Shown: positions 45,745 to 58,074, counted from the first letter of the stretch. The stretch: DNA of 64,000 nt from Quercus robur (GCF_932294415.1 NC_065538.1:79869834-79933833); one strand, 5' to 3'. A program made the numbers and translations. The notes: a model not told the origin generated them from the sequence alone.

Positions 45745-46370
45745 TGTTAGGTTTAACTCACAAATGTTGTCACAACTTAAATTCCGATAAGAGTTTGTTG
45801 TATAAGTGGAAGTTTTAATTTTGTCTTCATGCATTTATAGTTGTGAGTCTTGTGACAATAAAAGTTATAATATTTGTTGTTGCAAGAAAGGGTTTTCGAA
45901 TAGCACCCTTACACAAGATTGATTGCGAACATTATTATGATGAAAGGTGTCACAAAAAAACAAGTCTCTCTTTAGATCTACGTCGAAAAAATAATTATAA
46001 AATGTTCACACTTTACACACTCAAAGAACATTGACAAATACCAAATCCTATTTATAGCTCTTTTGAACTAATTCAATAGACTTACTTTGTGTTTTTTAAG
46101 AGTCTTAGGAGGATCCTTAGGCCAAAACTACCAAAACCATTGTAGAATTGCCTATTTATAAAATTTCAATATTTGGTAGATAAGGAATATCAAAATTCTT
46201 AGTGGATAAGTAAAACCCAGTCACATAGTGGATAAGTAAAACCAATTTTCTTTCTTAATGAGAAATAAAAGTTTCCTTCAAGAGAAATAAAACTTTCCCT
46301 CTACATTAAAAAAAAAAAAAAAAAAACACTCAAACCGAGTCAAATTAAGAATTTAAGATAATTTCTAACA
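45745..46370 (-). mobile_element. LTR-like segment, TGTTAG...CTAACA
   Basis: On the minus strand the segment runs TGTTAGAAATTATC to GAGTTAAACCTAACA (626 bases). Just before it on that strand lies GAGTCAATGTGGAGATT, a purine-rich stretch that could be a polypurine tract, so this may be the 3' LTR of a minus-strand element whose body is lost to the right. No matching target duplication was seen (TTAAA against AATCT). A CTATTTATAGC motif lies inside. Copy iii keeps only the first 30-40 bases (51961-52003). Confidence 0.5.
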
Positions 46371-47600
46371 AATCTCCACATTGACTCAAATTCTACCAAG
46401 CAATCTATCTTTGGAGTTTAACCTAAGTCCAAGAAAGCTTTCCTAATAGAAATCTTTTACGTAAACATGCAACATGGCTAGTAAAATGGCAAAGCCAAGA
46501 ATTTTGTCTTGGGGGGCTAAATATAATAAAATTCTTAATTTAAAAAAATCATTATTAAAACAATTTTTTATTTTATAAATTAACTTTAACTCAATGAAGT
46601 TGTGTCCTACCTTCTTTTATGCTACTGAAATCATTAATAATTGATTTTTAGATTAAGATTGTTTTTAATACTGACTTCTATATTAATATGGCCCAACTTT
46701 GAGATGTTCATCAAGTCGATTAACAGGGATGTTATTAGTTTTTGTAATCCATGATCACATTATAAGGAAATAATATAATTTATTTGGGTTCATATTTTTG
46801 AGCCTTTTTAGAGGATTCAACATCAAAAGTTTTAGTATTTGGGATATAAGATTGAGCGGTACCTTTAGAGTTGTGAACACTTTTTCTCTTAAAATAAAAA
46901 TCAATTATGAATTTTTTCCCTATAAATTATTCAAACTTTGAAAACTTAAATATTAAATTTTCTAACCTAATTATATATCTTTTTTGAAAAAAATTTAGAT
47001 CACAATAGCTCGTATAATATTATCAGATATAATTATATAAATAAAGAAATATTATAAAATTTGAATATAAATAAAATATAATAATTTTTTATTTAGGGAA
47101 ATAAAATAAAATATTATAGCTTAAGTTACTAAAAAACCAATATGTTTTAACACCAAAAATAAAAAATAAAAATAGTGGAATTTGGAGAAAGTATGTATCT
47201 GTTTGGCTTGAGTTTATAAGCTTAGTTTTTAGTTTTTAGGTTGTATGTACAATTTTTTAAAACCTCATTTTTTTAAAGTAAAAGTATAGTACTTTAGCAC
47301 ACTTTCAACCAAAAAAAAAAAAAAAAATTGTTCCTAAATGGACACTATGTGCCAAGGCTGGGTGTTTTTTGGGTTCTTTGTAACAAATTTTTTTGTTTTG
47401 AATTTTTCTGAGCCAATTTGTAAGATTTGAGAGAGACTAAAACACAATTTGAAAGGGATTAATCTGTATTATATTTTTCTCTCATAAGTTTAGGAGGGTT
47501 GGTGGCAAGTAATTTTAAAGATTAACTATTACTATCGAAGGAAAATTTCACAAGCTAGGAGGCCATGATGTCCCCCGCCCCAAAGCAATTCAAAAAACAA
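46371..47600. other. Gene-free stretch absent from the sister copy
   Basis: AT-rich sequence with a homopolymer at about 47312-47328. AAGCCAAGAATTTTGTCTTG at 46491 resembles the hAT-like terminus at 13680, but no second end was found. Copy iii lacks everything between 45782 and 47604. Confidence 0.45.
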
Positions 47601-47933
47601 GTCATAAATTGAGCCAAGTTTTTTAACAATAAAGTCGACGTCATATATGTTGAATATGGATGTAACCTTTAAATTGTTATATAGTGAAGTTTCACCAAGG
47701 TTGGTTTTCTCAAAGTAAAACAACTAGTATTAAAATTACGAACCTAAGTTTGGTGTTTTTGGCAAACCAAAATTGGAATGCAACGTTTGGTTTGCTCAGT
47801 CACACATTCTAGTTCAGGCACCCCCTTAGAGTATCTAGATGATCTCAACTTGAGGTCGAGGGCAACCTAATGTTAGTCTCTCTCACATATGCATTAATTG
47901 GGCTATACTAATTGTCAATCACTTTAAAAGCAA

Positions 47934-48287
47934 CTAGCCTCATCGCACACGTTCGCGTGTGTGATGAGGTTTTTTTATTTATTTTTTTATTTTAGTGTTC
48001 CTATTTTGTAGGAAAAAAAAAAAAAAAACTTGTCTTTTTATTTTATATATATATTTATATATATAATTTTTATTTTGAGAATTTAATTTATAAGTAGATA
48101 AAGCAATTTAAAAATCAACAGAAGAGTGAACCTATTTTTTAGGCCATGTATTAGTAGAAGTTAAAGTTATATTTTTACCGGATTGTCCTTTAATTTTGTC
48201 TCTACTTAAACATAGGATTGTAGGGGTATTTTGAACAAAAAAAATAAGAATCCCAAACAAGTGAAGCCGCTTATATAATAGTATAGA
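47934..48287 (-). mobile_element. Non-autonomous Helitron, 354 bp
   Basis: On the minus strand it begins TCTATACTATTATATAAGCG (from 48287) and ends with the stem CACACGCGAACGTGTG, then CGATGAGG and CTAG (47937-47934), followed by T. It sits between A and T with no target duplication. All four Helitron hallmarks are present (5' TC, 3' hairpin, CTRR, A/T insertion). There is no Rep or helicase coding. The uninterrupted site is at 52238-52250. Confidence 0.9.
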
Positions 48288-48290
48288 TAA

Positions 48291-48502
48291 GAGCATCTCC
48301 AATAGTCTCTCTAAATTTTTGTACTGTTTGGAGAATGAACAGTTACTTTTTCCTTTTACCTACTCACTTTTTCAAATATACTTTCCATCTGACTCTCCAT
48401 CTTTTTCTCTATTCCATTAAAATATTATTTCTTTATTCTTTTTTTAATATTTCTTAATTCATCTGTATTTTTCAAATTCCAAACAACATTAACAATTATT
48501 TA

Positions 48503-48533
<31 letters not shown>

Positions 48534-49501
48534 TAATGAGAAATGTTGCGTCTACAACATTTTTTCGCAATACTTTCACAACAAAATCTTATATGGTAAG
48601 TTGTTACTAGTTCTAATTTGAACCCATCATTTAAATTATTTTTTTACTCACCAATATCGACCAATAACAATCAGTCACTTAAAATTTATTATGAAAGTAT
48701 TGTGAAAATATCATAGTAATGTTACTCAATTTTGATTTCTTATTCCTTATATTATTTTTCATTTCTTTCTTTAGTTTTTTTTTTTCATCCATACGTTTTT
48801 TCTTTCTATTTTTCTCTTCTTTTTTCTCCTCCACACACATAAACCTACCCCTATATCCATCTTCACTCTTCTTTTGCCTTTTTGTTTTTCTAGTTCTTGA
48901 TCTCCAGACTCCAGAACATATCTCCACTTCTCCCTCTCTCTTTCTTTCTCTTTCTCTTACAAACACACACACACACACACACACAAATTTCTCTCCCTCT
49001 ATCTCACACAAACAAATTCTCTCTCATAAACGCAAAGATCACCAGCAAAGAAGTGGAGATTGGTGTTCTACACAAATCGCTGTTCTACATGTTTTTTTTT
49101 TTTTTGGTTCTAGTTTGATTAGTTTTATTTTATTGTTTAGATTTCATTAGGCTTATGAGAAAGATTGTTTTTGTGTTTCAAATCTTTTGATTGGGTTTTG
49201 TGTTTTTGTTTTGATTGTGGTATGTTTTAGTTTGTAACCGTTGAGATAGAGAAGCACAAGAGAGTGAAGAACGAAAGAGAAAAGGAATGAGAGAGAAAGA
49301 ATTATTTTTTTATTCAACCGGGTATTATTTTAAGAGAGAATATTGTTTAGAGGTGCTACAGTAATTGCTACAGTACTCTCTATGTTAAGAGAGCTACTGT
49401 ACCAAATCTAAAAAAAAATTGGAGATGGAAAGGCTGTAGGAGGGGTTTTTTTGTGTGTTTGCTCTCCATATTTGGCTTTAAAGAGCCTATTGGAGATGCC
49501 C
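48291..49501. mobile_element. Harbinger-type TIR element, 1211 bp, target duplication TAA
   Basis: Left end GAGCATCTCCAATAGTCTCT and inverted right end GGGCATCTCCAATAGGCTCT are long TIRs. TAA flanks both sides (48288-48290 and 49502-49504). The interior carries a nested MITE (48538-48726), an (AC)n run (48963-48985) and pyrimidine-rich sequence whose 143-residue frame (48719-49150) is almost all Phe, Leu and Ser and is not a credible protein. No DDE transposase. Confidence 0.85.
48538..48726. mobile_element. MITE nested in the Harbinger element
   Basis: Arms GAGAAATGTTGCGTCTACAA and (inverted) GAGTAACATTACTATGATAT pair inward through TTTCGCAATACTTTCACAA and TTTTCACAATACTTTCATAA. Same family as 39313-39500 and 62618-62788. 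Confidence 0.65.
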
Positions 49502-52500
49502 TAAGACATAGTCCATCTCTTTGCAAAGTTGAGTTAATGTTGTACCGATGAGCCTAAGTACCCTATCAATCCACGAACAAAAGTGTGCATTCTTCTACTA
49601 TTGTTATTTTACAAATTTTTCTCACTAATCTTTCTCTAACTTGATCATGGAACAACCTCATGCTAATGCCATTGGTTGGTCTTTGCAAGAGGTTTCCCTT
49701 TTCTTGTAGGTCCCTAAGACCAATTGCTTAGTTAGTGCAAAATAACTTAAGGTAAATTTTTTGCCAACTAACTGCCATAGCTGAAAAGCCACCGATATTA
49801 GTATATGTAAAATTGTGTAAAGCCCATCCAAAGTTACTGTAACGATGGAAATTTGCACTAGTACTATTCATATGTATTTTAAATTTTTTTATTCTTTTTT
49901 AATGTATCTCGAGGATGAAGGAAGAGAATTGATAGTAGTTGTGGTGTGTGAAAAAAGAGAAATAATTAACAAAATCAAGAAAAATTAATATTTTAATGAA
50001 ATAGATTTTAAAATAGATAATTTAATGTGGGTATTTCTAAAAAGTAGTTAGGTAAAATAGAAAAAAAAAAAAGTTCTTATGCTAAAATAAGTAATAATTT
50101 TTGCACGAGTTGATGTGAATGCTCTAATTCGGTGATACATGCATGACTGAACATAGCCTGAGTTAGAATCCTTCCGATGTTCTAATAATTCCAATCTACC
50201 CAAACACATTTACCACGTTACAAGTTATAATCATAGAATTATTTAAAAGCAAAGAAAAGATAAATACAAATGATTTCCGTATGTTAGAAGATTAATAGCA
50301 GGGAATATTGGTTCTTGTTCTCTACTAATTGTTAATCTGGCCAAAGAGTTCCATGGATTGAAGTTCATAACTTAATTTGCCAATATTGATTGAGTCATGA
50401 TAATGCTTTAACTTTTGAAATTACTCCAAAAAGAGCCATTGGATATATATATATATTTGGATATTTCGGTTTCATATTGCTATTCACAAAAAAAAAAAAA
50501 AAAAAACTTAGAAATGGAATATTTCTTGTGTTTATCTGCAATAAAGTAACGCTATACACATGAACTTATTTTCCTAGATTGGAATTAGAGAGCCACATAA
50601 TAGTTACAATACATGGAAGATTCTGTTCATCCTTAAAATCAGGAAAAAAAAAAAAAAAAAAAACCCTAAATTTTTACATTTTTTAATATCCATGTAAGGT
50701 GGAACCCAACATATTAGAAATAATGAAGCTGAAGAAATAAAAATTTGAAATAACATTATACCCACATTTTTTCACAATAAAAAAGTACTCATTTTCCAGT
50801 ATATTTACCCTCCAATTTTCATGTGTCAGTTTGTAGTGAATTAATTTTCAATAATATTAGAGACACAATTTTTTCATACTAACATTTTTTATAATTATTG
50901 AACTTGTCAATTGTGAGTGATTGAAAAAAAAAAAAAAAAAAAATGAAAGGTCTACGTAAAAACTGTGTTCACCGTTCACTAATCACTTCAACAAGCGTGA
51001 AAACAAATTTGTATAAATAACTCCATTGTTTACTTTTAAAGTTAAATTTGCTTATGGTCTCTAAAGAATAGAGCATCTTAACATTTCGTTAGTCACCTAT
51101 TTCCTTTATGAAATTTAGAGATTAATTTTAAAAATTTTAAATTTATAGAGACCAAAATGGAACTTATGCTAAATGTCAGGGACTAAAAGTATAATTTATC
51201 ATTTATATCAATAAAGTATCTTATGAAAAATAATCATTACATTGTAAGTGAAATTTTCTTACATGTATAGAATCCATAAGTGTAGATCTTATAAAAGATA
51301 CATTTTAGGAAGATAAGATGTTTTTTTGGTTAATTATGACTTACGAGATAAGCATTCCCTCTTCAGCACTGTTCAAAATTTCCAATACCTGTAACAAACC
51401 GACATATATTGTTCAATCTGTGCTTAGAAAGATGTGCATGCTTAGATATAATGAGAGTTTTTCATTGTTCAGAAAATTATGATACTGATGTGTTAGGGAG
51501 CATCATTATCATAAAGTAATACTAATTACAATAATCTAATACGCATTGCTTGATAATCACCCAGACTTTTAGTACCTGTTTCTTAATTACTCTAATACCC
51601 ATCCATATATCAGCTTGACCATCCCATATATAATTATAGAACTTGCAAACTCAGTAACCTTCATTAGCCCCATGTAGTACTGGGATGGATTTTTCAGGCA
51701 AAATAATGACTCTCATCGTTTGTAGTACTGGGATGGAACACTGGGACCAAATTTGTCATGTCCTCTGCTTTGTTTGTCATTTTTAAGGTTTATTTTCATG
51801 TCGTTATTAGGAGTTGAGCTAAAGGTAAATATGGGAATAACTTGTTGAGTGTCTTAAGCAAGTCTTTTTTTTTGATAAATGTCTTAAGCAAGTCTTACAA
51901 TGAGTCTTATCTAATTAGTAATTACAGTATATTAGAATGAATTTATCTTTAATTAAATTTAAGTATTAGGTTTAACTTATAAATATCGTGACAGCTTAGA
52001 CTGAGCCAAATTCTTTAACAATAAAGTCGACGTCGTATATGTTGAATATGGATGTAACCTAAAATTGATTTAACTTTCACCTTGGAGGTTGGTTTTCTCA
52101 AAGAAAAAAAATTGCTTCTCTTTGATACTATGATTTTCCATCTGTTAGGTATCATACATAACAACTAGCTAGTATCAAAGCCAAGTTACAAACAATTTGC
52201 ACATTAAGCAACTAAAACCTAAGTTTGGTGTTTTAAAGCGATAAGACATGTTCCATCTCTTTGCATCGTTGAGGATGACACTACTGGCATATGTCGTGCA
52301 GCCGACCTAAATATCTCAAGGATGAAGGTAGAGAATGGATAATAGTTGCGGTATGCGAAAAGAGAGAAACAATTAATTTTTTTTTAATGAAATACATTTT
52401 AGAATAGATAATTTGATGTAAATTAAATGTTTTTGAAAACTGGTTAGGTAAAATAGAAAAAGCAAGTTCTTATGCTTAAATAAATAATAATTTTTGTATG

Positions 52501-52642
52501 AGTTTATTTGAATGCTCTAATTTAGTGTTACATGCATGACTGAGCATAGCCTGAGTTAGAATCCTTCCGTTGTTCTAATAATTCCAATCTACCCAAACAC
52601 ATTTACCACGTTACAAGTTAGAATCATAGAATTATTTAAAAG

Positions 52643-52873
52643 TGATAAGCCAAGAAAGTATTGACTCTTTTGGTAAATTAATCAATTAATTAGCCAAGTG
52701 AATTAATTAGATTTAATTACAAGCAATAAACATGGTAGCACAAACAAATCACCAACTAAGTTAAATGCAGTGGAAAATAAATTGACATGGTGATTTGTCT
52801 ACGAATGGAGAAAACTTACACGGAGAAAAACCTCACCGGGTGATTTTAAGGTCACCACTCCCGATAATTCTAA
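52643..52873 (-). mobile_element. Truncated LTR related to 26185-27196
   Basis: Inverted match to the last 230 bases of the 26-27 kb solo LTR: TGATAAGCCAAGAAAGTATT, AATTAATCAATTAATTAGCC, GTAGCACAAACAAATCACC and GGTGATTTTAAGGTCACCAC. It breaks off at about 52873. Confidence 0.75.
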
Positions 52874-53001
52874 GGAACATCATTATCATAAACTAAAACT
52901 AATTACAATATAATTTGATACGCATTGCTTGATAATCACCCAAACTTTTAGTACCTATGGCGACCTTGTTGTTGATTGTGTACATTGGTTTAGCCACTGA
53001 G

Positions 53002-53003
<2 letters not shown>

Positions 53004-53040
<37 letters not shown>
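53004..53040. repeat. Poly(T) tract, about 37 bases
   Basis: Uninterrupted thymine run in gene-free DNA of copy iii. A (TA)n microsatellite lies nearby at 53658-53689. Confidence 0.95.
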
Positions 53041-53041
<1 letters not shown>

Positions 53042-53229
53042 TGACTTTGATGCATGTTGTTGTGGACAATTATTTTGTTTGAAATTTCTTAAAAGGTTGG
53101 ATTGGTCGATTATGCTCTTTTTTTTTTTTTCACTATTGGTAATTTTTGTTGTTGGGAAAATTTTTTTGTGCTTGTATATATTGCTTTAAATTTTAAATTT
53201 AAATATTTTTTATGTTTTTTTTTTAAAAA

Positions 53230-53410
53230 AATTCTAGAGTTACATAATTTTTTTATAAATTACTGATGTGGGGAGTGGTTATTGGTAAGTAAAAAAGTGG
53301 TGTAAATAGTAGGCCTAGATGCAAACTAATAAAAATTTGCTACCACAAGAGTTTGTAAAAATATTGTAGAAAAATTTGTGATTATAATATCATTTTTAAA
53401 AGAATTAATG
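53230..53410. mobile_element. MITE related to 5205-5395
   Basis: Shares GAGTTACATAATTTTTTTAT, ACTGATGTGGGGAGTGGTTA and GTAAAAATATTGTAGAAAAA in the same order as the 5.2 kb element, with weakly paired arms. Confidence 0.55.
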
Positions 53411-53654
53411 ATATTATTAAGGTCTCGATTTTGAATCCCTATATACAATATTTATATCCCTGTATAAATATAAGGAAGGTTAAATAATTTTTCACTCATT
53501 CAAATCTATTTTTTAACATTTTAATACATAAAAATAGATATGAAATAATAATAAATGTGAGAATCAAAATTTCATGAAGAATTACAAAGAGCTTAGCTAC
53601 GTAATAACATTTTAAATAAGCACTCAAAATATACCTCTGTCATAGCCAATGATG

Positions 53655-53697
<43 letters not shown>

Positions 53698-54079
53698 TTT
53701 TAGAATACTAAATATTTTTAACACATACATAGGAAGAGGGGAGAAAGTTTTTAAAGAAACTTTCAGTAGTGTATATTTAAAAAAGCCTAACTCTTAAATA
53801 CACAACGCACAGACTTTAAACCTCTTTAACTCACACTAATTTTCCAATGTGGGATTAAAACAAATAGTAAGACAAAAACTTTTACAATATTTAATTTATA
53901 AATATATCAACCATCATTTATTGTCGCAAAATCACTCTAAATGTATAAATGAAAATTATTAATTTTTTTTTTAAAAGAGAAACTTTTAGAAGCTTTTTTC
54001 TCTACCCTAAAAACATATTATAAAAAATATATAAAAAATCAATTAAATAAACTAAAAGAAAAAAAAAAATTATAGGTAT

Positions 54080-54833
54080 TGTAGGGACACGATTCTCAAA
54101 CGGCCCAACAAGGACGTTGGGCCCGCACGTGAAGGATCCCTCACAATAAGATTTGTAGAGAGTGGGCTTGAAAGGCTAACGTTTGGTCACAGGGCGTTGG
54201 GCCAAACCGGATTTTAGGGAAACTCAGATAAGAAAAGGCTTCAGCCTGGATATCCAAGCCTTACAACTTTGTAACTTGAGGGATTGGACTCCTCGGATCA
54301 TGCCCGAGGAGCACTAATGCCTTTCTCCGGTTACCCGGCGGTGGGTTTTTCGTGGTGGTGTACATATATTATCCGGGCGTTCTCATCCCTGGAGTTTTTC
54401 CCAGGAAGTGAGATGGGGGGCCTCTCCTTCTAATTAGTTTACCTTTCCTTTTATACTAGTCTACGTTTGCTGTCCCTCGTCTACGTGTAGGGTCAACTTT
54501 TCCAGGACTGATATTTGTCCCGTCAATCTAATCCCAGAATTGTTGGGGATGGTTAATAAAGCCTAAAAATCAGGTTCTGTTAGGTGCAGAGTCTTATCAG
54601 TGAAGGGTATTAAGGACAACTTCCCTAAGATATTTTCTGATCTTTAGGGTTTGCCTGTATGTCACTTTCATCAATGAGACTTTGGGTCTGCCGAGGACCA
54701 AGCTGTCCTCGGCTGTATCCCCGATCCATTTTGTGCTTCTTATCTTTGAGCTTGGGCCATGGCCTTCTTCGGCTTGGGCCTGTGGACTCCCCATAAGCAA
54801 GCGGGCCAGGCCCATAAATTATTGAGCCCCACA
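54080..54833 (-). repeat. LTR (3' LTR in element orientation)
   Basis: TG...CA ends. The minus-strand TATAAAAGG lies at about 54452-54460. It differs from its partner by 12 substitutions and no indel. Confidence 0.95.
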
Positions 54834-55170
54834 ATAGCCCCTCAAAACCCTGCTGTCCAACATCTTGGTTGGAAAGGTGGGTTTTGGTAATACCGAGCCT
54901 TTATCGTGGCTCATTTAATTCAGTCCTTGATCGACGTTGGCGACTCTTCACCTCCCCAGGGAATGCGCCGGTCTACAAGATGTTTCCCTCAATTTACGCG
55001 AGATGCGTTTATGCCGTTTGGTTATCCGAAACATGCCTTTAATATCTTCCTTTTACGAGACCTCCCAGATTCAACGGTTTTTGATAACATGGGGGAATGA
55101 AATGGGTGTATTGATGTTTGTAGATCTCCTTGGAGATCTGCAAACATTAAGTAATCTCCTCTTCGTCCCC

Positions 55171-55178
55171 TATATAAA
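55171..55178 (+). promoter_or_regulatory. TATA box of antisense module 1
   Basis: TATATAAAG in a CCCC-TATATAAAGAGAAG context, 147 bases before the ATG at 55318, on the strand opposite to the retrotransposon. Confidence 0.5.
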
Positions 55179-55317
55179 GAGAAGAAACAAGAGGTGTTTC
55201 TCCCACAGATGAATCCCTTTAATCCCCACAAAATTTGAAACTCTTAGATTCCTTCCGGAGTTTATTCTTGCTCTCCGGTTACATCTTAGCCTGAAACACT
55301 CACCGTAATATTAAGCA

Positions 55318-55545
55318 ATGAAGGAACCATTCCCTTCCCAGAAACACTATGTTCTAGCGAAGCTCAAAATGGCTCGGTCAGGGCAAAGATGGCGGAGACT
55401 CAAGATTTGCCCCGCCGTCCTTTTAGCCAAAATCCGAAGCAGGGACTCGTCACGTCACACTTTCGGCGTGACCGAGCCGAGGAAGCACATCATCAGTACC
55501 ACCCGCTCTTTCACGAGCATATCTAACATGGCGCCAGCGTGTTAG
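55318..55545 (+). CDS. Small basic ORF of module 1 (75 aa), antisense in an LTR retrotransposon
   Basis: I do not recognise a family. The predicted product is strongly basic, beginning MKEPFPSQKHYVLAKLKMAR with a KIRSRDSSRHTFGVTEPRK segment, and has no membrane segment or known motif. It aligns with the 85-residue frame at 57157: S/PQK--VL--LK--R-G, then LL-KIRSR--S----GV-E. The nucleotide gap between the two is 27 bases, so frame is preserved. A pyrimidine-rich stretch (55590-55860) and AATAAAAG near 56062 could be its 3' UTR and poly(A) signal. Whether it is translated is unknown; it may be a captured host fragment or an element-encoded accessory ORF. Confidence 0.4.
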   Translation: MKEPFPSQKHYVLAKLKMARSGQRWRRLKICPAVLLAKIRSRDSSRHTFGVTEPRKHIISTTRSFTSISNMAPAC

Positions 55546-56424
55546 GAGTCAGGATTGGGGCAGGGTCTAAGTGCCCTTACTTCTTCCTCTCTTCGTTCAC
55601 TGGCGCCCTCCTTTGCCTCTCTTTCTTCTTCTCTCCACCACCAGATCCATCCTGGTGCTTTTCCTTCTCCCTCTTTTGCTCCTTTCTCTTTCTTTTCATC
55701 TCTTCTCTCTTCTTCTCCTCCTTTCTACTCATGTCCTCCATCTTCTTCATTCATCTCCTCCATCTTCTGCTCATGTCCTCCATCTTCTTCTTTCTTTGCG
55801 CTCCTTGATGACAAGAGCCTGCTGAAGTGCTTCCATGTGTTCCAATTCTTCTTCCTTCTCCTTCATCTTTTTCTAAAGAAGGTTCTTCTCCTGATATGAG
55901 CAGTACTGAGGCAGAGATTGGAGAGACTTTGAAGGTGAGTTTAAAAGACACCTGACTGTTTACTGATCTGTATTGCGGATGCTATTGTTGCCTTAGCAAT
56001 TCATTTTTTGTATAGGCTTGTTTAAGCCCTTCTTTGTACGTTGTAATAATTTTTCATATTAATAAAAGTTATTGTTATTCTACTTCGCATGTTCTGTTTA
56101 TATGTTTTAATAAATTTGCAAGCACTGCTCGGTACAATAGTATAGCATTTGAATCAATGACAACTAAGGCCAAAATACGTGCTAATAAAAAGATGCCACC
56201 ATAACTTTAACAGAATTACTTAACATAGCAATGCCGACCAGGGAGGGACGACACTTACCTCAAAATTAGCCAAGATGAGGACTGAGTATTCGATACGGTG
56301 TACGAAGTAACTATCCGAGGACATGTCATCCGCAAAACGAACAGTTTCCTTAGGCTATTGAATAGGGGGTCATTTTGCCATCTTAACATACTGACCTTAA
56401 CATTTTACAGTATTGGAGCCAAGG

Positions 56425-56720
56425 ACTTTCCCGTCCGAGTAGTTGGCGTTCCCATAGGCTTGAGTCCGAGAACCATGCAAGGCCCAGGTTCTGTCCGAAA
56501 ACTTTTTCCAATACTTGGTTTCCCCATAGGTTTGAGTCCGAGGACCATGCAATGCCTTGGTTCTGTCCAAAACTTTTTAGAGTACTTGGTTTCCCCATAA
56601 GCTTGAGTCCGAGGACCATGCAATGCCTTGGTTTTGTCCAAAACATTTTAGAGTACTTGGTTTCCCCATAGGCTTGAGTCCGAGAACCATGCAATGCCTT
56701 GATTCTGTCCAAAACTTTTT
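56425..56720. repeat. Tandem array 1, about 70-bp period, four units
   Basis: Units contain TTTCCCCATAGGCTTGAGTC, CGAGGACCATGCAATGCCTT and GGTTCTGTCCAAAACTTTTT, at about 56450, 56520, 56590 and 56660. Same core as array 2. Confidence 0.85.
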
Positions 56721-57080
56721 AAGTTCAATTTCTCCCTTTCTTTAGGTATATCACGAGGCGCCGAGCAGGAGGTTGCCCTCGGCAGTGGCTATTCCTCGAC
56801 ATGGGCCATAGTCCCTGGGCCCTTATGCAGAACGGGCCTAGGCCGCGAATTCACTAGGCCCACGAATTAAGAGGTATTTATGCAATCTTTGGCCACGCGG
56901 TACCTTCTGATGTCCCAGTGTTCGAGGTGCGCCTTTACGAGGCTCCTTTAATCTTGTGGTTGCAGTTGACGTTGGAAGTTGGGCCAGAGCCATTTTGTCT
57001 GTAGCGTTCCTTGGGACGCTGCGTGAGTTGACTGCCACCACCTTGTCTTTTCAAATAAATAGGAGGGAGAGAGAGTTGCT

Positions 57081-57088
57081 TTATATAC
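57081..57088 (+). promoter_or_regulatory. TATA box of antisense module 2
   Basis: TTATATACACACAGCTCC, 76 bases before the ATG at 57157. The upstream 200 bases share landmarks with module 1 (TTAAT...GTTG...GACGTTGG). Confidence 0.45.
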
Positions 57089-57156
57089 ACACAGCTCCTT
57101 CAGTTTCCTCCAAAATCACAACTCCTATATTCAATGCTGTCCTCCCTTAACATAAC

Positions 57157-57414
57157 ATGTTTGAGGCGAAGGTTGGGAAGGAAGAACTCTCTCCGCCACA
57201 GAAGCGCCGTGTCCTCATGAGACTCAAAATAGTAAGGTATGGGCACAGGAAGCATAAGTTCAGGGGAATACTCCATTTCGACCGAGGGGAAAGGGTGTTT
57301 CTCCCCCTTTTAGTCAAAATCCGAAGCAGGTTCTGTTCATGCCAGAATCTTGGCGTGTCAGAAGAAAGATTCTCCGCCATCATCGCCTCTGCCTTGTGGC
57401 AGGCAAATATTTAG
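57157..57414 (+). CDS. Small basic ORF of module 2 (85 aa), paralogue of the 55318 ORF
   Basis: Unrecognised family. The product begins MFEAKVGKEELSPPQKRRVL and continues with MRLKIVRYGHRKHKFRG, FDRGERVFLPLLVKIRSR and LGVSEERFSAII. Basic residues dominate the first 60 positions. Relative to module 1 it has an in-frame insertion of nine codons. The same order of parts follows: TATA, ORF, trailing sequence with a TTGTACGCTGTACTATTTC block that matches TTGTACGTTGTAATAATTT of module 1, then a tandem array. No experimental or family evidence for function. Confidence 0.4.
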   Translation: MFEAKVGKEELSPPQKRRVLMRLKIVRYGHRKHKFRGILHFDRGERVFLPLLVKIRSRFCSCQNLGVSEERFSAIIASALWQANI

Positions 57415-58074
57415 AGAAAGCCCCTCAACTTCCGGCTCCCTGTACCTTTCCTTCAGCGGTGTCAGGCTCAAGTTGGGTTTCTTTTGCTGCCTGAGTCATG
57501 GGTATGTAAAAGCATTGAGGAAGAACGAGGTCTTGGAGCAGTAGCCAACCTCTCCTCTGACCCACCTCATCGGCTTTCTCTTATTCTCTTGTATCTTTCT
57601 TTTTGATTATGTGGCTAGCTTTAGTAGCCGACCTCTCATCTGTACTGCTCCTCGGCATTATTTTATATATTTTTTCTTGTATCTTCCTACTCAATTATGT
57701 ATTGAGCTCTGACATAAGCTGATTCCAGCTTTTCATTGTACGCTGTACTATTTCTTTGTTTTAGTAAAAATAGAAATTTATTTACATGTTTTGAGTACTG
57801 ATCTTTTGGCAACACTACTTTGTGAATGGATGTGCTCCATGGGTGTGTTTCTTCAGGAATATTTAGAGCAAGATACCTTGAAACATAATCTAACTAACTC
57901 TAATTTACCAATACTACCAGGCATTATATCGATAATTCATAGTAAATCAAACTTAGGAAACTAACCGGGGTAACAGTTGAATATTCTGTGATAAGCGCGT
58001 GAATACCGTCCAAGACTGATAATCTCTAGATAATCCAGGCGAGCAGTCGACTGGGAAGTAGGGAACTTTGATTG

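Larger units (their letters stand above)
40250..50740 (+). repeat. Segmental array copy ii, heavily invaded
   Basis: After removing the LINE (41086-45466), the Helitron (47934-48287) and the Harbinger element (48291-49501), the remainder aligns with copies i and iii. 47600-47756 matches 52010-52236. 49905-50240 matches 52313-52640 almost base for base (GCATGACTGA-CATAGCCTGA, AATCTACCCAAACACATTTA). 40480-40900 matches 60460-60764 plus 62610-62880. Confidence 0.75.
50741..54079 (+). repeat. Segmental array copy iii
   Basis: Aligns with copy i over 50755-51860, with copy ii over 52010-52640, and with copies ii and iv over 53510-54075. A short block (51497-51580, CATCATTATCATAAA...) is duplicated at 52876-52960. 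No gene found. The empty site for the Helitron/Harbinger pair is at 52238-52250. Confidence 0.75.

Noticed and set aside
48719-49150. 143-residue Phe/Leu/Ser frame
   Set aside because: It is pyrimidine-rich low-complexity sequence inside a non-autonomous Harbinger element.
55539-55899. Three overlapping Ser/Leu/Phe-rich frames (75-114 residues)
   Set aside because: They translate the CT-rich tract after the module 1 ORF and overlap in all three frames; composition artefact.
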